Shown here: one piece after another, positions 48,630 through 57,047 of the stretch
Numbering within the stretch: position 1 is the first letter of the stretch
Layout of the letters: every line of letters begins with the position of its first letter
Origin: JACCVG01 sp963790245
GTDB taxonomy: Bacteria; Actinomycetota; Thermoleophilia; Solirubrobacterales; Thermoleophilaceae
Length of the DNA stretch: 64,000 nucleotides
NCBI GenBank assembly: GCA_963790245.1
Contig: CAWBNP010000002.1
Location: 992,001-1,056,000 of the forward strand
Direction: 5' to 3'
Notes under the pieces: model-generated
Database searches by the model: none
Told to the model about the DNA's origin: nothing
The model's input: the letters and a program-made list of their open reading frames with translations, nothing else
Program-made: the position numbers and the translations under genes

Positions 48630-49274
48630 TTACGCGCTGAGCAGGCGCCGGGCGATCTGCGCCCCGACCGCGAACGTCTCCGAGCTGTCCCAGGTCGGAT
48701 CGGAGAGCATGTGCAGAGCGATTCCGTCGCCGAGGCCGAACAGCGTCGCCACCACGGCCTCGGGGCTGGCGGCGAGGCTGACGACGCCCTCCTCTTGCTT
48801 TGCCTCGAGCACGCGTGCGACGTTGTTCTGAACGCGACGGTAGACCTCCGCCATCTCTTCGCGGAGCTCCTCGTTGTGGCGAGCGGCCGTGAACAGCTCG
48901 AAGATGAGCGCGTAGTTGTCGGGCTCGCGCTCGACGAGGTTCTCGAGCGCCTGGACCAGCAGCTCGACGATCGCGTCGACCGAGTTGGCTGCCTGCAGGC
49001 CGGCGTCGAGGTTGGCGATCCGGACCTCGGAATCGTGGCGGACCACCTCCGCGAGCAGCCGCTCCTTGGAGCCGAAGTAGTAGTGGAGTAAGCCGCGCGA
49101 GACGCCGGCTTCGCCGGCGACCTGATCGAAGGTCGATCCCGCCGCCCCGCGGCTGCCGATGCTCGTCCGCATCGCCGCCACGATCCGGCGCGCCTTGGCG
49201 CTGTCGAGCTTGCCGCGATCGACGATCGTGCCGTCCGGGGCGGTCGCCGACGCCAGAATTGATTCGGGTTCCAT
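48630..49274 (-). CDS. TetR-family transcriptional regulator
   Basis: A 214-residue repressor with an N-terminal HTH (about 28-75: ARRIVAAMRTSIGSRGAAGS, then VAGEAGVSRGLLHYYFGSKE) and a C-terminal all-helical ligand domain (IVELLVQALENLVEREPDNY; ATLFGLGDGIALHMLSDP). Its stop is 3 nt from the stop of the cupredoxin gene (convergent). A 16-bp palindrome lies 10 nt upstream of its start. Its targets may include the PhaC/cupredoxin pair, but no matching site was found in front of those genes. Confidence 0.88.
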   Translation of the reverse strand: MEPESILASATAPDGTIVDRGKLDSAKARRIVAAMRTSIGSRGAAGSTFDQVAGEAGVSRGLLHYYFGSKERLLAEVVRHDSEVRIANLDAGLQAANSVDAIVELLVQALENLVEREPDNYALIFELFTAARHNEELREEMAEVYRRVQNNVARVLEAKQEEGVVSLAASPEAVVATLFGLGDGIALHMLSDPTWDSSETFAVGAQIARRLLSA

Positions 49275-49283
49275 TCGGGAACC

Positions 49284-49299
49284 TTAGCTGGCCAGCCAA
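49284..49299. promoter_or_regulatory. Palindrome upstream of TetR gene, probable operator
   Basis: TTAGCTGGCCAGCCAA is self-complementary except for one base pair. Its distance (10 nt) from the repressor's start codon fits an autoregulatory operator. Confidence 0.5.
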
Positions 49300-49367
49300 C
49301 CAGCGACCCCCCACCAGGGGCAATATTTCGTGCCCCCGATGGGTGTTTTGAGCTGGCGTCTAGACGG

Positions 49368-49868
49368 CTAGGACTTCTCGGCGGCCGGCTCGGGCGCCGT
49401 CGCGCTCGCGCCACCGTTGGTCGCTGCCGCGGCCGGCGGCGGCGTGGTGCTGGACGTGTACTCGAATTCCTCCTCGGCGCCGAACAGGGCGTCGAGCATC
49501 TTCTTGCGAATGCCTTCGCTCGCGACAAGCGCGACACCGGCGCCGACGACGCCGATCACGACGACGCGCTTGAACCAGCCGCCGCTGCGGGCCCTGCCGC
49601 CGCGCAGCGAATCAGTTGCCTCGCGCAGCGACTTGGCCGCGGTCTGCAGGTCGCGGTGGACGCGCTTGTCGTCCATCAGAACCCGACCGGGGCGCTTACC
49701 GTGGGAGACCCGGCCGTAGGCGTTGCGGGCGGCGCCGAACGCCTCCCGAAGACTCTCACGCAGCTCCTCGTCTTCGATCAACCGCTGCACGTATGCGTTG
49801 TCGCGGGCTGCCTGACCCGCGGCGAACACGCCCGATCCGGCGCGTGCCGCTTTGCTCCTGGATGCCAT
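49368..49868 (-). CDS. Unknown single-pass membrane protein with helical N-domain
   Basis: A 166-residue protein from ATG 49868. A charged helical N-terminal region (DNAYVQRLIEDEELRESLRE, about 23-85) is followed by one membrane helix (VVVIGVVGAGVALVASEGI, about 101-119) and an Ala/Pro/Thr-rich tail (TTPPPAAAATNGGASATAP). It has no recognised family. It stands alone between the TetR gene and lon, on the same strand. Confidence 0.62.
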   Translation of the reverse strand: MASRSKAARAGSGVFAAGQAARDNAYVQRLIEDEELRESLREAFGAARNAYGRVSHGKRPGRVLMDDKRVHRDLQTAAKSLREATDSLRGGRARSGGWFKRVVVIGVVGAGVALVASEGIRKKMLDALFGAEEEFEYTSSTTPPPAAAATNGGASATAPEPAAEKS

Positions 49869-49960
49869 TTCAAACTCTCCTCGCGTGGGCTGGAATGCTC
49901 AAAGCGAGCATACCCGGCTTTGCTCGGCCCGACACACAAGAACTCTTGCTCGGCCGCCGA

Positions 49961-52335
49961 TCAAGCCTCGACCAGCGCCTCGCGGATCGCGGTGTCGATT
50001 CCGTCGACCCAGACGAAGGTCGTGTCCTCGAGCAGATGGGACGGGATCTCATCGAGGTCGCGCCGGTTGAGCTTCGGCGCGATCACGCGCGTGACGCCGG
50101 CGCGCTGGGCCGCGAGCGACTTCTCCTTGAGGCCGCCGATCGGCAGCACCTTCCCGGTCAGCGTGATCTCACCCGTCATCGCGGTGTCCGACCGCGTCGG
50201 GCGGCCGGTGACCAGCGAGCTGAGCGCCGTGGCCATCGCAACCCCCGCGCTCGGTCCGTCCTTCGGGATCGCCCCAGCCGGAACGTGGATGTGGACGTCG
50301 TTGTCGGCGAACCAGCCTTCGTCGACATCCGGGCCGAGCTTCCCGAGGTTGCCGCGCACATACGACATCGCCGCCTGGGCCGACTCCTTCATCACTTCGC
50401 CGAGCTGCCCGGTCACCTGGAGCCGTCCCTCCCCCGGATACGCGCTCGCCTCGATGAACAGCACGTCGCCGCCAACCGGCGTCCACGCGAGGCCTGTGGC
50501 AACGCCGGGCTGGCGGGTGCGCTGATCAACCTCCTCGGAGAGGAAGCGGCGGCGCCCGAGCAGCTCGCCGACCTGCTTGGGCCCGATCTTGCGCTGCGAC
50601 GCCCGTCCTGTCTCGGCCTGGCGGCGCGCGATCTTGCGGCAGACCGAGCCGATCTCGCGCTCGAGGTTGCGGACGCCGGCCTCACGCGTGTAGCCGTCGA
50701 TCAGCAGCTCGAGGCCGGGGTCGGTGAAGACGACCTTCTTCCGGTCGAGGCCGGCCCGCGCGATCTGGCGCTTGACGAGATAGCGCTTAGCGATCTGCAG
50801 CTTCTCCTCCTGCGTGTAGCCGGCGAGCTGGATCACCTCCATCCGATCGCGCAGCGGGCCGGGGATCCGCTCGAGTTCGTTGGCAGTCGTGATGAACATG
50901 ACGCGCGAGAGGTCGAACGGGAGGTCGAGGTAGTGGTCCCGGAAGCTGCCGTTCTGCTCCGGATCGAGCACCTCGAGCATCGCGCTGGAGGGATCCCCAC
51001 GGAAGTCCGCGCCCATCTTGTCGAGCTCGTCGATCATCAGGACCGGGTTGTTCGAGCCGGCGTCGCGCAGAGCGCGCAGGATCGTCCCGGGGAGGGCGCC
51101 GACGTAGGTGCGCCGATGGCCGCGGATCTCCGACTCGTCGCGGACGCCGCCGACCGAGATCCGCTGGAAGGAACGGCCTGTGGCCGCCGCGATCGACTTG
51201 CCGAGCGAGGTCTTGCCGACCCCGGGGGGTCCGACGAAGCAGAGGATCGACGCACTCGACTCCGGCTGGAGGAGCGCGACGGCGAGGTGTTCCAGGATCC
51301 GGTCCTTGATCCGGTCCGATGTCGTAGTGATCGCGATCGAGCACCCGCTTGGCTTTCTTGAGGTCGATGTCGTCGGCGGTCGAGGTGCGCCACGGAAGGT
51401 CGACGATCCACTCAAGGTAGGTCCTGATCACGCCGTGCTCGGCCGATTGCGGCGGCAGCCGTTCGAAGCGCGCGAGCTCTCGCTCGGCCTGCTTCAGGGC
51501 GTGCTTCGGGAAGGTCGGCGGCGAGGATCCGCTCGCGGAGCTCGTCGGTCTCGGCCGCCTGCTCGTCGACCTCTCCGAGCTCTTCCTGGATCGCCTTAAG
51601 CTGTTGGCGCAGGAAGTACTCGCGCTGGCCCTTCTCCATCTCGGACTGGACCTGGGTCTGGATCCGCGATCCGATCGAGATCAGCTCGCGCTCGCGGGCA
51701 AGGTACTCCGACAGCCGGCGCAGCCGTTTCGCCAGGTCGCGCTGCTCGAGCAGCTCCTGCTTCTCCTCGGTCTTGATCCGCAGCGAACCGCCGATCATGT
51801 GAGCGAGCTCGGCCGGATCGTCGATGTTGGCGACCGCCAGCTGCAGCTCCTCGGGCAGGTATGGAACCTCCTCGATGATCTCGCTGAAGGTCGTCTGCAC
51901 GTTGCGCGCCAGCCCCTCGAGCTCGGCCGAGGGCTTGACGATGTCGGGCAGCTCCTCGATCTCGGCGACCAGGTACGGGTCGCTCGAGGTGAACTTCGTC
52001 AGCCGCACGCGCTGCGCCCCCTGCACGAGGATCCGCAAGGTGCCGTCGGGCACCTTGAGCATCCGGGCGACCGTCCCGGCGACGCCGATCCCGTAGACGC
52101 CGTCGGGCCCTGGCTCCTCGACCTCGGGATCGCGCGAGGCCACCATCACCAGCATCCGCGAGCCCGCGAGCACGTCGTTGACGAGCGTCATCGATCGCTC
52201 GAGGCCGACCGCGAGCGGGGTGAGCATGTTCGGGAAGGGGACGCTGTCGCGCAACGGCAGGACCGGGAGCGCGTCGGGCAGCGCGCCCTGCGGGGACTCG
52301 TCCGAGCCCACGAGCTCGGTCAGCGAGATGCTCAT
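49961..52335 (-). CDS. lon: ATP-dependent Lon protease (frameshifted)
   Basis: About 790 residues from ATG 52335 (MSISLTELVGSDESPQG). N-terminal LON domain (LPVLPLRDSVPFPNMLTPLA), then a helical region with YFLRQQLKAIQEELGEVDEQ. Single-base breaks near 51.5 and 51.33 kb are followed by the AAA+ module: FVGPPGVGKTSLGKSIA (Walker A), ISVGGVRDESEIRGHRRTYV and VLMIDELDKMG (Walker B). The protease domain has the catalytic Ser in KDGPSAGVAMATALSS and Lys in IGGLKEKSLAAQRAG. It degrades misfolded and regulatory proteins; the adjacent hsp20 fits a heat-stress group. Confidence 0.95.
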
Positions 52336-52368
52336 CGAGCGGCCACCCGTCGGGCCCGGCGCAGCCGG

Positions 52369-52448
52369 ATGAGCCCCCACCGGGGGCGTCCCACGCGGCG
52401 CTCGCCCCGCCGCGACGATTCGTCGGGTAGGACCCGGTGGGGTCTCAT
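52369..52448. repeat. 80-bp element with 16-bp terminal inverted repeats
   Basis: The left end ATGAGCCCCCACCGGG and the right end CCCGGTGGGGTCTCAT are complementary at 15 of 16 positions. The interior is GC-rich with a further small palindrome (CGACGA-TTCGTCG). It fills the gap between lon and hsp20 and includes the hsp20 stop codon. It could be a REP- or MITE-like element, or a large hairpin ending the hsp20 transcript. Confidence 0.5.
52371..52401 (-). repeat. Dispersed palindromic repeat, copy C
   Basis: Read on the minus strand: GCGCCGCGTGGGACG followed by CCCCC-GGT-GGGGG. It closely matches copy A at 63579-63607 in both parts, and copy B at 46125-46153 less well. It forms one end of the 80-bp element. 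Confidence 0.5.
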
Positions 52449-52892
52449 TCCTCGCCGGACTCGATCGGAACGCGCCGCCCGATCTCCTGCGAGCGGGCGA
52501 GCGGGATCTCGATCTCGAGGATTCCGTCGGTGTAGGTCGCGTGGGCTTCGTCGGCGACGACGTCGGCGCCCGAGCTCGACGACCCGCGGAACGGGCCGTG
52601 CTCGATCTCGATCTGCTGGTAGACGCGGCCCGCCGCCGCGATCGGTCGTCGGTGGCCGAAGATGATCAGCTGGCGACCGCGGATCTCGAGACCGATCTCG
52701 TCGATCTCGATTCCGGCCAGCTCAGCCCGCACCTGCGCCCGCGGGGGCTCACCGGCGTAGGAGACGTCGACGCGCGGTGAGAAGCCGCGTCGCGGGGCGA
52801 AGCCGGTGCGCTCGAAGACGTCGCCGAACAGCTCGTCGATCTCGCGCCTCATTCGCTCGAAGTTGGCGAAGAGATCGCTGCGGTGGGGCCAT
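52445..52892 (-). CDS. Hsp20-family small heat-shock protein (one break near the start)
   Basis: About 148 residues. ATG 52892 gives MAP, and with one base removed in a C run the frame continues RSDLFANFERMRREIDELFG. The alpha-crystallin domain follows (about 48-135): FSPRVDVSYAGEPPRAQVRA, LEIRGRQLIIFGHRR and the conserved exit ATYTDGILEIEIPLA. It has the typical IxI/V-like short tail. It would hold unfolding proteins for chaperones; the partner protease lon lies just downstream on the same strand. Confidence 0.88.
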
Positions 52893-52944
52893 GCCGGACA
52901 ACTTAGCGCGACCTCGCGCGGCCAAACCGCCGCAGCCGAGACGG

Positions 52945-53741
52945 TCAGATCTCGTAGACGGCGCCCTCGCGCGCCATCGCGACCGGTGCCTCGAAGGCCG
53001 CGCGCGCCTCGTTGACCGCCCAGAGCTCGATCGAGCTCGTCCGAGATGTGGGTCAGCACGACCTGCTTGGCCCCGCCGCGCTTGGCGTGCTCGCCAGCCT
53101 CGCGCGGGGTCACGTGTCCCCGGACGCCGGTCCGCTCAGGGCGCGGCAGCGTCGCCTCGATCAACAACAGGTCGGCACCGTCGATGAAGTCGACGATCAC
53201 CTCGGTCGGCGCGTGATCGGCACCGTAGACGAGCGTGCCGCTGCCGTTGGTCGACTGGGCCCGGATCGCGTAGGTCTCCTGGAAGTGGGGCACCTCGCGG
53301 AAGGAGAACCTGATCGACCCGATCTCGGGCGTGGACGACTCGTCGTACTCCTCGATCGTGAAGGCGTTGTCGATCAGGTCCGGCGGCCCCCAGGAGCCGA
53401 CGATCTGGCGCAGCGTCTCGTCGTCTTGGGCGGTCCGATCAGCCGCGGGCGCGACGGGTGCTCGGTCCCGGGCCAGCGCGCCACGGCCACGGGCTGCTGG
53501 CGCGGCGCGTAGGTCAGCGCGTAGGCGTAGGGGATCGAGGTCGAGGAAGTGGTCGGCGTGCAGGTGCGAGATGCACGATCGCGTCCAGCCGCGTGTAGTC
53601 GCGGAACTGCCGCAGCTTGGAGAAGACTCCGTTGCCGCAGTCGATCAGGACGGATGAGTCGCCGTCCTCGAGCAGATAGCCCGAGCAGGCTCCCCCGGCG
53701 TCCTGCCACGACGGGGATTTCCCGAGGACCGTGAGACGCAT
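52945..53741 (-). CDS. MBL-fold hydrolase, RNase Z-like (frameshifted)
   Basis: About 265 residues from ATG 53741 (MRLTVLGKSPSWQDAGGACS). The fold is recognised from SGYLLEDGDSSVLIDCGNGV, a metal site around HADHFLDLIPYAYALTYAPR (after a break near 53.56 kb), then after another near 53.43 kb FSFREVPHFQETYAIRAQST, LVYGADHAPTEVIVDFIDGA, LLLIEATLPRPERTG and GHVTPREAGEHAKRGGAKQV. A last break near 53.03 kb gives the ending ARAAFEAPVAMAREGAVYEI. It resembles RNase Z/ElaC-like and cyclic-phosphodiesterase-like members. Whether it processes tRNA is uncertain. Confidence 0.8.
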
Positions 53742-53785
53742 CGCTGCGCACCCTAACCGCCCCGCCGCGCCGGTAGGTTTGGGGC

Positions 53786-53857
53786 GTGGAGATCTCCTGC
53801 GCGTTCGCCACTTCGGCCGGCATGATCGAGGCGGTCCCTGAGATGACGATCGAATGA
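53786..53857 (+). CDS. 23-codon mini-ORF, possible remnant of a flavin-dependent oxidoreductase gene
   Basis: From GTG 53786 the frame reads MEISCAFATSAGMIEAVPEM and stops after three more residues. The first ten residues resemble the start of LLM-class (F420/FMN-dependent) oxidoreductases as I recall them; the remainder does not. TAGGTT, a TANNNT box, is 6 nt upstream. The stop overlaps the ATG of the next gene (ATGA at 53854-53857), so the mini-ORF probably carries ribosomes into that gene. Either an internal deletion left only the ends of an old gene, or it is a leader peptide. Confidence 0.42.
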   Translation: MEISCAFATSAGMIEAVPEMTIE

Positions 53858-54264
53858 ACCCCCGCTCACTGGTCCGGGTCGGCCTGCTGGCGATCGGCGG
53901 GCCCCAACTGATTGTCGGAATCTGGGCGGTCTTCGCCCAGGTCAGCTTCTTCAACCAGTTCCCGGGGATCGGTATCGCCTGGTTGCCCGAGTTCGGTCCC
54001 TACAACGACCACCTCGCCGCCGATGCTGGGGCGGGTTTACTCGCCGCCGGTGTGCTCGCGATCGCCGCAGCGATCGTGCCCGAGCGGCGCGTCGTCCAGG
54101 TCGCGCTCGCCGGCTGGCTGGCGTTCGCGATCCCACACACGGTCTTCCACGTGCTCGCTCACGACGTCCTCCCGGGCTTTGCGAACATCGCCAACTTCGC
54201 GATGCTCGGCCTGGCGGTGATCGTCCCGATCGCCCTGATCCCGGTCTCGCGGCGGCTCCCGTGA
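53854..54264 (+). CDS. Four-helix integral membrane protein of unknown function
   Basis: A 136-residue protein with about four membrane helices: VRVGLLAIGGPQLIVGIWAV, AAGVLAIAAAIV, VALAGWLAFAIPHTVFHVLA and FAMLGLAVIVPIALIP. The loop FPGIGIAWLPEFGPYNDHL and the HTVFHVLAHD histidines are polar and might bind metal or a cofactor. It is translationally coupled to the mini-ORF before it (ATGA) and to the GNAT gene after it (GTGA). Confidence 0.72.
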   Translation: MNPRSLVRVGLLAIGGPQLIVGIWAVFAQVSFFNQFPGIGIAWLPEFGPYNDHLAADAGAGLLAAGVLAIAAAIVPERRVVQVALAGWLAFAIPHTVFHVLAHDVLPGFANIANFAMLGLAVIVPIALIPVSRRLP

Positions 54265-54710
54265 ACATTCGTGAGGTGAACGTCGACGATCTTGATCGGC
54301 TCGTGGCGCTGATGGAGGGCTACTGCGATTTCTACGAGACTGCGCCGGGGCGCGACGCGCTCGCCGCACTCGCCCGCCACCTGCTCGACAACCCCGCGGA
54401 AGGCGTTCAGTTGATCGCCGCGAGTGCTGCCGGCGAGCCGGTCGGCTTCGCGACGATCTACTGGACCTGGTCGACGACCCGCGCCGCGCGGATCGCCGTG
54501 ATGAATGATCTCTACGTCGCCTCGGAAACACGCGGACAAGGTGTCGGTCGCGCGCTGATCGAGGCCTGCACCGAGCGCGCCCGCGCCTACGGGGCGGATC
54601 AGCTCGGCTGGCAGACGGCCCCGGACAACCACACCGCCCAGCGGCTCTATGACGCCGCCGGCGGCCGGCGGGAAACCTGGGTCGACTACCACCTGCCGCT
54701 CGACGGGTGA
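54261..54710 (+). CDS. GNAT-family N-acetyltransferase
   Basis: A 149-residue enzyme from GTG 54261, overlapping the previous stop. The acetyl-CoA site is LYVASETRGQGVGRALIEAC (the RGQGVG loop near 93), preceded by GFATIYWTWSTTRAARIAVM and followed by GWQTAPDNHTAQRLYDAAGG. It is a single-domain enzyme, and the acceptor amine cannot be told. Confidence 0.88.
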   Translation: MNIREVNVDDLDRLVALMEGYCDFYETAPGRDALAALARHLLDNPAEGVQLIAASAAGEPVGFATIYWTWSTTRAARIAVMNDLYVASETRGQGVGRALIEACTERARAYGADQLGWQTAPDNHTAQRLYDAAGGRRETWVDYHLPLDG

Positions 54711-54753
54711 GGTCCGAAGCTAGTGCGGGCGCTCCGCTAGTCAGCGACTGGGA

Positions 54754-54963
54754 TCAGTCCGCGTGCGCGACGGCAGGCGGAAACGCATACAGCAGCTTCG
54801 TCCGATCGGGCCGAAAGTGAAAAGACATCTGCCGCGCCGGCGCGAGCCCTCGATCGGCCGGCCGGAAGGTCGTGCACGGCTCCGTATCCTCGAGCGCGCA
54901 GAGCATGTGCCGGCGGAAGTAGCAGTCCTCGCAGGTCACCTTCTTGCTCCGCTTCGCCGCCAA
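54754..54963 (-). CDS. Small cysteine-cluster protein
   Basis: A 69-residue protein from TTG 54963. Cysteines are grouped near the N-terminus: TCEDCYFRRHMLCALEDTE then PCTTFRP, a C-x2-C-x8-C-x7-C set suited to zinc or an iron-sulfur cluster. The second half is Pro/Arg-rich (GLAPARQMSFHFRPDRTKL). Similar short proteins of unknown role occur in high-GC Gram-positives, as far as I recall. The 180 bases up to msrB show nothing I can identify. Confidence 0.58.
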   Translation of the reverse strand: MAAKRSKKVTCEDCYFRRHMLCALEDTEPCTTFRPADRGLAPARQMSFHFRPDRTKLLYAFPPAVAHAD

Positions 54964-55144
54964 TTCCGCCCCCTGTTGCCCAGTTGTTCCCGACCGCAGC
55001 GACTATGCACGACCGGCGTTCACGGCGCGAGGCGCGTTCCCGCAAATCAGGGGGATTGTCACTTCCAGCAAACTGCAGGGAAATCAGCCGCAAACGAAAT
55101 TCCCCCCGCTGTTTGCACCCTTTTCACATGGGTTGGGCGCGACC

Positions 55145-55549
55145 TCACTCGGCGTCAGCGGGATCGAGCTGAATCGAGCACGAGTTGATGCAGTAGCGCA
55201 ACCCGGTCGGGCTCGGTCCATCATCGAAGACATGCCCGAGGTGGCCGCCGCAGCGCGCGCAGGTCGCCTCGGTGCGACGCATCCCGAAGGACCGATCCTC
55301 GTGCAGCTCGATCGCGTCGTTGTCCATCACGTCGCTGAAGCTCGGCCACCCCGTGCCCGAGTCGAACTTCGTATCCGATCCGAATAACTCGGCGCCGCAA
55401 CCAGCGCAGCGATAGACCCCGTCCTGCTTGACGTCCCAGTACTTGCCGCTGAACGCGCGCTCGGTTCCCTTCTTGCGCAGCACCTCGTACTGCTCGGGAT
55501 CGAGCTCGGCGCGCCACTGCTCCTCGGTCTTCTCGATCTTGGCGCTCAT
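55145..55549 (-). CDS. msrB: Peptide-methionine (R)-S-oxide reductase MsrB
   Basis: A 134-residue enzyme. ATG 55549 is chosen (GGAG just upstream); GTG 55579 would add ten residues. Signatures: YWDVKQDGVYRCAGCGAELF, FDSGTGWPSFSDVM, the second zinc pair ATCARCGGHLGHVFDDGP and catalytic RYCINSCSIQL. All four structural cysteines are present. It repairs oxidised methionine (R form) using thioredoxin. Confidence 0.95.
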   Translation of the reverse strand: MSAKIEKTEEQWRAELDPEQYEVLRKKGTERAFSGKYWDVKQDGVYRCAGCGAELFGSDTKFDSGTGWPSFSDVMDNDAIELHEDRSFGMRRTEATCARCGGHLGHVFDDGPSPTGLRYCINSCSIQLDPADAE

Positions 55550-55619
55550 TTGTCTCCGATCGGTCGTCTTGAAACTCACCCATCAGCCTACGCACGTCCT
55601 CTTACGCAACCATGACCCG

Positions 55620-56546
55620 ATGGATCTGATCGTCGGAGCAACGGGCTACGTCGGCGGTGCGCTGATCGAGCGGCTGCTGCCCGAGGGTCGCGCGCTGCGT
55701 GCGCTCGCCCGGGATCCGAGCCGGCTGGCCGCTCGCGACGGGCTGCAGACCGCGAAGGCCGACCTGCTCTCCGGCCGCGGTCTCAAGCGAGCTCTCGACG
55801 ACGTGGAGACCGCCTATTACCTCGTCCATTCGATGGAGCGGCCGGGTGAGGACTCGACCGACTTCATCGACCGCGATCGCCGCGCGGCCGAGCGGTTCGC
55901 CGCGGCCGCCGCCAGCGCCGGGGTCGAGCGGATCGTCTATCTCGGCGGCCTCTTGCCGCCCTCGGAGGCGCCGCTCTCGTCGCACCTCGCTTCGCGGCTC
56001 GAGGTTGAGCAGATTTTGCTGGAGGCGGTGCCTGGCTCGACCGCGCTGCGTGCGTCGATCCTGGTCGGCGCCCGTTCCTCCTCCTTCCGGATGCTCGTGC
56101 GGCTCGTCGAGTCCCTGCGGATGCTGCCGATGCCCGCTTGGCGGATCAACCGCACCCAGCCGATCGACGAGCGCGACGCGATCGAGTATCTGGCGCGCAC
56201 ACCGTCGACCCCGGCCGCGGCCGGGCAGGCGCTTGACATCGCGGGGCCGGACGTCCTGACCTACGGCGAGATGATCGAGCGGATCGCCGAGTCGATGGGG
56301 GTCGCGCGGCCCGGCCTGGCACTCCCGCTGACCCAGACGCCCGCCGCGAGCGCGGTCGTCGCCGCGCTCACCGGCCAGCCGCCCGAACTGGTCCGGCCGT
56401 TGATGGAGAGCCTCGAGCACGAGTTGCTCCCGCGCGACGACTCGGCGCAGAGGATCTATGGTCTGCGTCTACACCGCTACGACCGCGCTGTCGAGCACGC
56501 GCTCCGACAGTGGGAGGAGGACGGCGAACCGCTCGCGGCACGATGA
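55620..56546 (+). CDS. NAD(P)-binding epimerase/NmrA-like protein
   Basis: A 308-residue protein. ATG 55620 (MDLIVGATGYVGGALIERLL) begins exactly at the Rossmann strand; the longer reading upstream overlaps msrB. It has the GATGYVGGAL nucleotide loop, YYLVHSMERPGE, VERIVYLGGLLPP and LRASILVGARSSSFRMLVRL. It fits the atypical SDR group (SDR_a5/complex I NDUFA9-like) often fused or coupled to SRPBCC proteins; indeed the next gene is an SRPBCC protein joined by ATGA. Ligand unknown. Confidence 0.83.
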   Translation: MDLIVGATGYVGGALIERLLPEGRALRALARDPSRLAARDGLQTAKADLLSGRGLKRALDDVETAYYLVHSMERPGEDSTDFIDRDRRAAERFAAAAASAGVERIVYLGGLLPPSEAPLSSHLASRLEVEQILLEAVPGSTALRASILVGARSSSFRMLVRLVESLRMLPMPAWRINRTQPIDERDAIEYLARTPSTPAAAGQALDIAGPDVLTYGEMIERIAESMGVARPGLALPLTQTPAASAVVAALTGQPPELVRPLMESLEHELLPRDDSAQRIYGLRLHRYDRAVEHALRQWEEDGEPLAAR

Positions 56547-57007
56547 AGGTCCAGAAGAAAATCGAGATCGAGGCGCCTCCGGCGGACATCTACGCCGTGC
56601 TGATGGATCCGCGCCGCCTGAACGACTGGGTCAGCATCCACGAACGGCTGGTGCAGGCGCCCAAGGGCCAGCTTTCCGAGGGCGACGAGCTCACACAGCA
56701 GCTGAAGGTCGCCGGGCAGAAGTTCACCGTCGACTGGACGGTCACCCAGGACGAGCCCTCGAGCTACGTCGAATGGCTCGGCAAAGGACCGCTCGGAACC
56801 GAGGCACGCTGCGTTTACGACCTCGACCCTGAGGGCGACGGGACCTGCTTCTCGTATCTGAACGAGTTCGAGCTGCCCGGCGGTGCGTTGGGGCGGGTCG
56901 CCGGCAAGGCCGTCGCCGCCGCCGCCGGACGCGAGGCCGAGCGCTCGCTCGACCGGCTCAAGCTCCTGATGGAGGCCCCACCGGGGCCCGCCGCACGCAA
57001 CGCCTGA
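56543..57007 (+). CDS. SRPBCC/CoxG-like lipid- or ligand-binding protein
   Basis: A 154-residue START-like fold protein from ATG 56543, which overlaps the previous stop. Features: KKIEIEAPPADIYAVLMDPR (the first strand-helix of the cup), LNDWVSIHERL, VTQDEPSSYVEWLGKGPLGT and the long C-terminal helix (AAAAGREAERSLDRLKLLME). It binds a hydrophobic ligand in a deep pocket. It is an obligate-looking partner of the upstream NAD(P)-binding protein. Confidence 0.82.
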   Translation: MKVQKKIEIEAPPADIYAVLMDPRRLNDWVSIHERLVQAPKGQLSEGDELTQQLKVAGQKFTVDWTVTQDEPSSYVEWLGKGPLGTEARCVYDLDPEGDGTCFSYLNEFELPGGALGRVAGKAVAAAAGREAERSLDRLKLLMEAPPGPAARNA

Positions 57008-57047
57008 GACCGTTCGCGAGAGTGCTCGCGGTGGCGGGTAGCGCGCC

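Noticed and set aside
49316..49336. Intrinsic terminator in the gap before the 49368 gene end
   Set aside because: GGGGCA/TGCCCC can pair, but there is no U-run after it in the direction of transcription.
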